Assembly: GCA_021814735.1 (NCBI GenBank)
Contig: JAKAHX010000157.1
Location: forward strand, 1-5,266
DNA from: Chloroflexota bacterium
GTDB taxonomy: Bacteria > Chloroflexota > Limnocylindria > Limnocylindrales > CSP1-4
Length of the DNA stretch: 5,266 nucleotides
Reading direction: 5' to 3'
Shown: positions 1-4,381 of the stretch, piece by piece
Layout of the letters: every line of letters starts with the position of its first letter
How positions within the stretch are numbered: position 1 is the stretch's first letter
Notes under the pieces: generated by a model
Databases searched by the model: none
What the model was told of the DNA's origin: nothing
Seen by the model: only the letters and a program-made list of their open reading frames with translations
Made by a program: the position numbers and the translations under genes

Positions 1-469
1 CGAAGTCGAACCCGCCCTTCAGCACGGGGCCCGCCAGCAGTTCGATCCACTCGGGGCCGATGGAGCGGAGGTCCGAGTCGACCACCACGAGGGCCTGCAC
101 CTCGAGGGCGCGCGCGATCTCGAAGAGTGTCCGGAGCGCGGCGCCCTTGCCTCCCACCCCGTCGATCTCCGGGTAGGTGAGGCTGATCCGCTCCAGGCGG
201 TTGCGCGGCCGGACGAGGAGGATCCGTTCCACGTAATCGGGCGGCTCCGTCTCCACCACCACGCGCTGGGTCCCGTCGGGCGAGCCCGCATCGGCGTTCA
301 CCAGCACCGGGCGCAGGTCCGGGAAGTACTGGACCAGCCCGGCCTGTGCAGCACGCGCCACGTGGCCGATCGTCGCGGCATTCCGGAAGCTCGGGATGCC
401 GACCATGATGTCGGCGCGGCCGACGCGGTCGACGGCGTCGCGGAGGGCGGGCGGCAGTGACGACGGCAT
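1..469 (-). CDS. GT-A-fold glycosyltransferase, N-terminal part (3' end outside window)
   Basis: Probably transfers a sugar from a nucleotide-sugar donor to an unidentified acceptor in the cytoplasm. The 156 visible residues begin MPSSLPPALRDAV and then show the GT-A nucleotide-binding pattern. VGIPSFRN at 23-30 is the first beta strand and loop. VNADAGSPDGT at 57-67 resembles the acceptor-side SGSxDGT of GT2 enzymes. GVGGKGAALRTLFE at 104-117 carries the G-KG-A-L motif, and VVVDSDLRSI at 128-137 holds the metal-binding DSD at 131-133. The GKG plus DSDL pair recalls glucosyl-3-phosphoglycerate synthase (GT81) and mannosylglycerate synthase (GT78) as well as general GT2, so the product could be a compatible solute, but the fragment cannot settle this. 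I chose ATG at 469 because TACAGT lies exactly 7 nt upstream and no Shine-Dalgarno is visible. A GTG nine codons upstream is in frame but less likely. The gene runs off the left edge. It follows the acetyltransferase gene on the same strand after a 223-nt gap. Confidence 0.85.
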   Translation of the reverse strand, partial: MPSSLPPALRDAVDRVGRADIMVGIPSFRNAATIGHVARAAQAGLVQYFPDLRPVLVNADAGSPDGTQRVVVETEPPDYVERILLVRPRNRLERISLTYPEIDGVGGKGAALRTLFEIARALEVQALVVVDSDLRSIGPEWIELLAGPVLKGGFDF

Positions 470-476
470 CGCCACA

Positions 477-482
477 ACTGTA
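477..482 (-). promoter_or_regulatory. Candidate -10 box for leaderless glycosyltransferase mRNA
   Basis: On the minus strand TACAGT (TANNNT) is followed by 7 nt (TGTGGCG) and then the ATG at 469. This spacing would put the transcription start at or next to the A of the ATG, as in leaderless genes of Actinomycetota, Deinococcus and relatives. No convincing -35 hexamer is visible 16-18 nt further upstream. The assignment rests on spacing alone, but two other starts in the window show the same arrangement. Confidence 0.4.
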
Positions 483-548
483 GCCCACGCGGTCACCCCC
501 TGGCCCGGGAGCGCAGGTCCAGAGGCGGTGCCGGATGTCGCGGGTGCG

Positions 549-652
549 GCGGCCCGGGCCCGCGTGCGTGGCTGCTCGAGCGGCGTGGCGGCGCCCCCGG
601 GGGCGTGCAGCGGCCCGGGCCCGCGTGCGTGGCTGCTCGAGCGGCGTGGCGG
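549..652. repeat. 43-bp perfect direct repeat (two copies) around a palindromic spacer
   Basis: Bases 549-591 and 610-652 are identical over 43 bp, an offset of 61 bp. Each copy contains the palindromes GGCCCGGGCC and GCTCGAGC. The 18-bp spacer (592-609) starts with a perfect 14-bp palindrome, CGCCCCCGGGGGCG, at 592-605. The array lies between the acetyltransferase stop and the glycosyltransferase start. A weak, degenerate resemblance to the repeat can be seen near 502-541. No protein-coding frame with family features covers it. It could be a recent tandem duplication, an interspersed intergenic repeat of this genome, or a protein-binding site. The sequence alone does not decide. Confidence 0.85.
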
Positions 653-663
653 TGCTCTGGGAG

Positions 664-679
664 GGCCTGCGGTCAGGCC
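664..679 (-). terminator. Hairpin just downstream of the acetyltransferase gene
   Basis: On the minus strand GGCCTG and CAGGCC form a perfect 6-bp stem with a 4-nt ACCG loop, starting about 13 nt after the acetyltransferase stop. There is no U-tract, so this is at best a weak or hairpin-only terminator, or an mRNA-stabilising 3' end. The position right after the stop is its main support. Confidence 0.3.
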
Positions 680-692
680 GCGGGCGTGGGTC

Positions 693-2084
693 TCACGCGC
701 CTGGCGGCACCGTCACCCTGCGGGGAGGCTCCGCGAAGAGCACCATTCCCGGGGCCCCGAGATCGATGGCCGCGTCCGGCGGGAGCAAGCGGGCCAGCAG
801 GTGGAGGGTCTCGCGCGCCGGCAGGAACCCGGCGGCGACGAGCGCCTCCTCGTGCCCGGCGACCAGCGGTGCGCCGTCCGGGATTCGCAGCCGCAGCGGG
901 CGGGCGAGCGCGCGGGCGGTCGCGACCGCGAGGTCCACGACCACGCCGCCGTCGCCCGCGACCATGGCCGCCCAGGGCCGCTGGCCGGTCGACAGTGCCG
1001 CAGCCAGCGGCAGGACCGCGAGCGCCCAGCGCCGGTGACGCCGCCCGGTTCCCTGCTCGATGACGAGCACTTCGGCGGCCCGCGCGTGCGCGACGAAGCG
1101 CGGCTCGGTCAGTTCCTGGAAGGCCCAGCTGCGAAACTCGTAGAGCCGGTCCCCCAGGGCGAACGTGGGGTCATCCCGCACGCGTTCCCACCAGTGGCGA
1201 CAGACCTCGGGGGCTGTCCCGGGGTCGAGGAGCAGGCCCGCGCGCCGAAGCCGTCGCCGTGCCCGCTCGAGCTCGGCCGTCACCCCGGAGGGCAGCATGG
1301 ACTCGGCCGGCGCCGCGGCCCACGGCGCGCCCACGACGGCGGCTTCCTCCTCGCGCTCCTCCGTCCGCTCCTCGGCCTCCTCGTGTTCCTCGCGTGCACG
1401 TTCCTCGGCCGGTTCCTCTGCCGGAGGCGCCGCGCCGTCATCCTCCGTCGCCACGGCAGCGGTGAGCGCCCGCAGGGCCACGTCCGCGGGAACCGATCCG
1501 GTGGCCTCGTCCGCCAGGTCGGCGAACTCGTCCTCGCCCGCCGAACCGGCGTACGCCGCGCTGTCCGTCTCCTCCAGCTCCTCGGCCTCGGCGCGTGGCG
1601 GCTGGTAGCTGCGCCAGGGCCGCAGCAGCCGGAACCCGTGGTGGAGGCCCAGGCGGTGGGATCCTTCGTTGTCCTCGCCGGTCGCGTACCGGACGGTCGT
1701 GGCACCCTGGGCGCGAGCCCAGGCGAGGCACGCGCCGTGGAAGAGCCGCGCGACGCCCCGGTTGCGCACGCCCGGATCCACGCGCAGGCCCTCCAGCCAC
1801 GCTTCCTCCGGTGAGAGCATCGCCACGCGGGCCATGGCGATCGGCCGGTTCGGCTGCAGCGGCCGGCCGAAGCGGTCCAGCTGGCGCGGTGCGCGAGGGG
1901 TGGCGACGAGCACGACCCCGTCGGGCGCCTCCAGCCAGTCCTGCCACACGGAGGGGATGTAGTCCCAACCGTCCCAGGTCGTTCGCGCGAAGTCGAGCAC
2001 GGCGTGCGTGTCGGCCGGCTGCGCGCGCCGCACCGAGATGGGCAGATCGCGGGAAACGGTCGTGGACGGGGCGTGATCGGTCAC
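693..2084 (-). CDS. Two-domain GNAT-family acetyltransferase with acidic linker
   Basis: Predicted cytoplasmic acetyl-CoA-dependent N-acetyltransferase of 463 residues; the substrate is unknown. The N-terminal GNAT domain spans about 14-163. It has an opening strand ISVRRAQPAD, a DYIPSVWQDWL segment at 41-51, AMARVAMLSPEEAWLEGLRV as the central strands, and the acetyl-CoA loop RNRGVA at 107-112 (the R/Q-x-x-G-x-G/A motif). HHGFRLL closes the domain. The DY-P-W-WL segment recalls the NAT16/histidine acetyltransferase group, from memory only. Residues 163-262 form a Glu/Ala/Arg-rich low-complexity linker, densest at 222-247. Residues 263-463 form a second domain with an end (DGAPLVAGHEEALVAAGF) that looks like a degenerate GNAT repeat. 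The start is GTG at 2084, because GGAGGT lies 8 nt upstream; two in-frame GTGs at 2090 and 2093 are too close to that site. The gene probably shares an operon with the upstream pseudo-ligase, 149 nt away. Confidence 0.88.
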   Translation of the reverse strand: MTDHAPSTTVSRDLPISVRRAQPADTHAVLDFARTTWDGWDYIPSVWQDWLEAPDGVVLVATPRAPRQLDRFGRPLQPNRPIAMARVAMLSPEEAWLEGLRVDPGVRNRGVARLFHGACLAWARAQGATTVRYATGEDNEGSHRLGLHHGFRLLRPWRSYQPPRAEAEELEETDSAAYAGSAGEDEFADLADEATGSVPADVALRALTAAVATEDDGAAPPAEEPAEERAREEHEEAEERTEEREEEAAVVGAPWAAAPAESMLPSGVTAELERARRRLRRAGLLLDPGTAPEVCRHWWERVRDDPTFALGDRLYEFRSWAFQELTEPRFVAHARAAEVLVIEQGTGRRHRRWALAVLPLAAALSTGQRPWAAMVAGDGGVVVDLAVATARALARPLRLRIPDGAPLVAGHEEALVAAGFLPARETLHLLARLLPPDAAIDLGAPGMVLFAEPPRRVTVPPGA

Positions 2085-2091
2085 GGGCACC

Positions 2092-2097
2092 ACCTCC
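2092..2097 (-). promoter_or_regulatory. Shine-Dalgarno GGAGGT fixing the acetyltransferase start
   Basis: On the minus strand GGAGGT is followed by 8 nt (GGTGCCC preceded by the T end of the motif) and then GTG at 2084. The in-frame GTG codons at 2093 and 2090 overlap or nearly touch the motif, so they cannot be the preferred start. This is the only strong ribosome-binding site at any of the gene starts visible here. Confidence 0.7.
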
Positions 2098-2135
2098 GGT
2101 TCATGGCCGTCCGCCCCGGTGCGAGATCATCGATC

Positions 2136-2156
2136 CCCGGGCGCGACTCGCCCGGG
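2136..2156 (-). other. Perfect 8-bp-stem hairpin in the acetyltransferase leader
   Basis: CCCGGGCG at 2136-2143 and CGCCCGGG at 2149-2156 pair perfectly around a 5-nt loop. On the minus strand it sits about 78 nt after the pseudo-ligase stop and about 50 nt before the acetyltransferase start. It is followed by no U-tract, so it may be a processing, stabilising or attenuating structure rather than a full terminator. Such GC-rich inverted repeats also arise by chance in DNA of this composition, though 8 perfect pairs with a short loop is notable. Confidence 0.45.
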
Positions 2157-2174
2157 CCGCACCGGCGGCAGGAT

Positions 2175-2222
2175 GCGACCGCGCACCGGCATCGCCACGC
2201 GACCGCGCGCCGGCATCGCAAC
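2175..2222. repeat. 24-bp tandem repeat, two copies (22 of 24 identical)
   Basis: Copies at 2175-2198 and 2199-2222 differ at two positions. Flanking sequence on both sides (about 2152-2174 and 2223-2240) keeps partial matches, suggesting decayed further copies. The array begins 11 bases beyond the pseudo-ligase stop and lies in the gap before the acetyltransferase. The period is 24 nt, a multiple of three, so every frame gives an eight-residue repeat; one minus frame reads RGRVAMPA then RGRVAMPV. No gene with its own start is evident there, so I treat it as non-coding. Confidence 0.75.
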
Positions 2223-2233
2223 GCGGCCTCGCA

Positions 2234-2926
2234 TCAGCGGCGGGAACGGCTCGCGAGCACGACGGTCCAGTCGTCGGTCTCGGCGCCGGGTCGATAGCGG
2301 CTGTTGGCCGCCTTGAGCATCACGCCCTCGAACCCGGTGGCGCGCCAGGTGCGCATCCATCCATCCACCGGCGGTCGCGTGTACGGCGAGAGGCGCACCA
2401 GCTCGCTCACGGTCACCAGCGAATCCAGGACGCGCTTCCGTTCGAGGAGAGGCACGTCGAAGAGGTCCTGCCCGTCGACGCGGAGCAGGTCGACGGCGAC
2501 GAACGCCACGGGGTGGGGCGCACCATCGTCGACGGGCGGAGCGACGTCTGGGTCGACACGGTGCCCCATCACGATGTTGCCGCTCCGGCGCCCGACGGAG
2601 ACGAGCGCGATGTTCTCGCCCGGGCGGGTCGCCTGGTCGGTCAGGTAGCCGTCGAGGACCGCGTCGCCCGCGAGGATCGCGGTGCGCAGTGCGGCGGTCA
2701 CTTCCGGCTCGAGATCGGCAACGTCCTCTCCCTCGTCGTCCAGGATCGCGCACCACGCGCCGCCGTCCGCCGCGCGCCGCGCCGCATCCACGTGCACGAG
2801 CACGCGGGTCCCGCGCCAGAGTGGCTCGATCACCGGGTCGGTGACCGACCGCGGATTGCGACTCGGCCTGGCGTGCTGCGGTCGCCAGTCGAGCGGGTCG
2901 CCTGGGATCTCGACGACGTTGCCCAC
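2234..2926 (-). CDS. ATP-dependent DNA ligase-like adenylation-domain protein, probably catalytically dead
   Basis: Its 230 residues match the layout of the nucleotidyltransferase domain of ATP-dependent (LigD/LigB-type) DNA ligases, with key residues replaced. Motif I, normally EPKxDGxR, reads EPLWRGTR at 35-42, so the AMP-accepting lysine is Leu37 and the aspartate is Arg39. Motif III, normally LDGE, reads LDGY at 91-94, losing the metal-binding glutamate. The IIIa region, FVAVDLLRVDGQDLFDVPLL at 142-161, is well kept and is followed by ERKRVLDSLV. Motif IV is intact as EGVMLK at 200-205, then SRYRPG. Motif V, normally WLKVK, reads WTVVL at 220-224 with both lysines lost. The protein ends six residues later, so there is no C-terminal OB fold. 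It may bind a nucleotide, DNA or a partner without catalysis; the function is unknown. GTG at 2926 is the first start after an in-frame TAG at 2936-2938. It is divergent from the transporter and probably leads an operon with the acetyltransferase. Confidence 0.8.
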   Translation of the reverse strand: MGNVVEIPGDPLDWRPQHARPSRNPRSVTDPVIEPLWRGTRVLVHVDAARRAADGGAWCAILDDEGEDVADLEPEVTAALRTAILAGDAVLDGYLTDQATRPGENIALVSVGRRSGNIVMGHRVDPDVAPPVDDGAPHPVAFVAVDLLRVDGQDLFDVPLLERKRVLDSLVTVSELVRLSPYTRPPVDGWMRTWRATGFEGVMLKAANSRYRPGAETDDWTVVLASRSRR

Positions 2927-2932
2927 ACCAGC

Positions 2933-2938
2933 ATGCTA
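2933..2938 (-). promoter_or_regulatory. Candidate -10 box for the leaderless pseudo-ligase mRNA
   Basis: On the minus strand TAGCAT (TANNNT) is followed by 6 nt (GCTGGT) and then the GTG start at 2926. No Shine-Dalgarno sits at useful spacing. No TTGACA-like -35 is visible. It overlaps the control region of the divergent transporter gene. Confidence 0.35.
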
Positions 2939-2949
2939 CCCCCGCCCTG

Positions 2950-2955
2950 TATGAT
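2950..2955 (+). promoter_or_regulatory. Candidate -10 box for the leaderless transporter mRNA
   Basis: TATGAT differs from the consensus TATAAT at one base and is followed by 7 nt (CGCGCGG) and then ATG at 2963. This places the expected transcription start at the ATG itself. The box overlaps an alternative in-frame ATG at 2951, which argues against that codon as the start. A -35 match is not seen at 16-18 bp spacing. Confidence 0.45.
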
Positions 2956-2962
2956 CGCGCGG

Positions 2963-4357
2963 ATGGTGAGCGAGGCAGCCGCCGGGACCGAATCCGCCGC
3001 CCTGGCCGGGCTCGGCACCCTTGCCCCGGCCGACGCGGAGCGCAACCGCTCGCGGCTCGGTGTCTCCTCCTGGGCCCTCTACGACCTCGCCAACACCATC
3101 TTCAGCTTCAACATCATCAGCTACCTGGCGCCCCTGTGGGTGCTCGCGATCTACGCGCACCTCGGACGCAGCCAGGGCGAGGCGAACCTCGTGTGGGGCC
3201 TTGCCGTCGGCGCGTCGATGCTGCTCAACGCGCTCGTCTCGCCCGTGATGGGGGCCGTCTCGGACCGGGCCGGCGTGCGCAAGCCGTTCCTCCTCTTCTT
3301 CACCGCGCTCTGCATCGTGCCGACCGCCCTGGCCGGGATCGTGGGTGACGCGACGGGGTTCGGGGTGCTCGGTCTCTACTTCTGGTGGGGGCTGGCGATC
3401 CTGGCGATCGCGAACTTCGGCTACCAGGCGGCGCTCATCTACTACGACTCGATGCTCCCCGAGGTCAGCACGCCCGAGACCCGGGGACGCGTCAGCGGGA
3501 TCGGGGTCGGCCTCGGCTACGTCGGGACGATCGTCGGCGGCCTCGCGGTCCGCTTCCTGACCTTCCAGGACGGCAAGCCGACCGTGCTGAGCTTCGTCGT
3601 GACCGCCGTGCTGTTCGCGCTGCTCGCCCTGCCGATCTTCCTCGTGATCCGCGAGCGCCGCGGCCGGACCGCGCACGCGCTGACCCAGGTCGACCTGCGG
3701 GGATCGTGGGCGCAGATCGCGCGCACCGCGCGCCACGCCTCGGAGTTTCCCGGCCTCCTGCGCTTCCTGGTCGCCCGGCTCCTGTACACCGACCCGATCA
3801 ACACGGTGATCCAGTTCATGGCCGTCTTCGCGACCGCCGCGGTCGGCTACTCCGACGCCGATGCGCAGACCGTCCTGATCCTGGTGACGGTGGTGGCGAT
3901 CGTCATGAGCTTCGTGTGGGGGCTCGTGGTGGACCGCATCGGGCCCAAGCGGACGCTGAGCACGGTGCTGGCGATCTGGTGCCTCTCGCTGGTGCTCGCC
4001 GCATTGACGCTGGACCGGACGCTGTTCCTGCTCGTGGGGGCGCTGGCGGGCGCGGCCCTGGGCGGGACGTGGGTGAGCGACCGCGTCTTCATGCTCCGGC
4101 TCTCCCCGCCGGAGATGGTCGGCGAGTTCTTCGGGCTGTACGGGCTGGCCGGCAAGTTCAGCGCCGTGACCGGCCCGGTGATCTGGGGCATCACGCTCTT
4201 CCTGCTGGAGCCGTCGATCGGCCGGGACGCCTACCGGTTCGCGGTGATCGCCCAGCTGGCGCTGATGGTGGCCGGTTTCCTGGTCCTGCGGGGCGTGCCC
4301 GACCGGCCCCGGCAGGTGACCCCGCCCGTCCGGGCGGAGGCAGCCGCCGAGGGGTAG
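2963..4357 (+). CDS. UMF1/Atg22-like major facilitator superfamily transporter
   Basis: Integral inner-membrane secondary transporter of 464 residues, about the usual size; the substrate is unknown. Twelve hydrophobic segments are visible near 43-64, 74-96, 108-127, 133-159, 180-199, 207-229, 271-293, 301-323, 332-349, 353-371, 390-414 and 424-443, with the usual central cytoplasmic loop at about 230-270. Family marks are SWALYDLAN at 36-44 before helix 1, the MFS motif-A loops SDRAGVRKP (about 100-108) and VDRIGPKR (323-330), YYDSMLPE at 160-167, RGRVSG at 174-179, and EFFGLYGLAGKFSAVTGP at 388-405. Together these are characteristic of the UMF1 family (Atg22-like). The GGTWVSDR segment before helix 11 departs from the GG-x-Q-x-x-SRS I recall for many members. 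I chose ATG 2963 because of TATGAT 7 nt upstream; ATG 2951 would add four residues. It is divergent from the pseudo-ligase and convergent with galE, with 13 nt between the stops. Confidence 0.93.
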   Translation: MVSEAAAGTESAALAGLGTLAPADAERNRSRLGVSSWALYDLANTIFSFNIISYLAPLWVLAIYAHLGRSQGEANLVWGLAVGASMLLNALVSPVMGAVSDRAGVRKPFLLFFTALCIVPTALAGIVGDATGFGVLGLYFWWGLAILAIANFGYQAALIYYDSMLPEVSTPETRGRVSGIGVGLGYVGTIVGGLAVRFLTFQDGKPTVLSFVVTAVLFALLALPIFLVIRERRGRTAHALTQVDLRGSWAQIARTARHASEFPGLLRFLVARLLYTDPINTVIQFMAVFATAAVGYSDADAQTVLILVTVVAIVMSFVWGLVVDRIGPKRTLSTVLAIWCLSLVLAALTLDRTLFLLVGALAGAALGGTWVSDRVFMLRLSPPEMVGEFFGLYGLAGKFSAVTGPVIWGITLFLLEPSIGRDAYRFAVIAQLALMVAGFLVLRGVPDRPRQVTPPVRAEAAAEG

Positions 4358-4381
4358 CGGCGCCCGCGGGTCAACCGCCGC
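4357..4381. terminator. Weak candidate bidirectional terminator between convergent genes
   Basis: GCGGCG at 4357-4362 and CGCCGC at 4376-4381 can pair as a 6-bp stem around a 13-nt loop that itself contains the palindrome CCCGCGGG. It spans the 13-nt gap and the galE stop codon. There is no T-tract on either strand, so support is mainly its position between two converging genes. Confidence 0.2.

Noticed and set aside
19..291. Minus-strand 90-codon frame at the left edge
   Set aside because: It overlaps the glycosyltransferase in another frame; only the glycosyltransferase frame shows conserved motifs (GKG, DSD).
549..652. CRISPR array
   Set aside because: Only two repeat copies with an 18-bp palindromic spacer, no further units and no cas genes.
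396..1814. Long plus-strand open frame of 472 codons
   Set aside because: It is antisense to the acetyltransferase gene, is Arg/Gly/Pro-rich without domains, and crosses the intergenic repeat. Long stop-free antisense frames are expected at this GC content.
2127..2236. Basic repeat tail (RGRVAMPx) as a frameshifted extension of the pseudo-ligase
   Set aside because: It needs a frameshift for which there is no slippery site or homology evidence. The motif V region ends naturally just before the TGA, so I keep the annotated stop.
1595..2950. Open frame continuous with the transporter, extending it upstream by about 450 codons
   Set aside because: The upstream part is antisense to the acetyltransferase and pseudo-ligase, lacks any family features and is low-complexity. 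The transporter homology begins only after the ATG at 2951/2963.
2936..3736. Minus-strand frame of 266 codons opposite the transporter
   Set aside because: Its strongly hydrophilic, Asp/Glu/Arg-rich translation is the usual mirror image of a membrane-protein gene. No ribosome-binding site or domain supports it.
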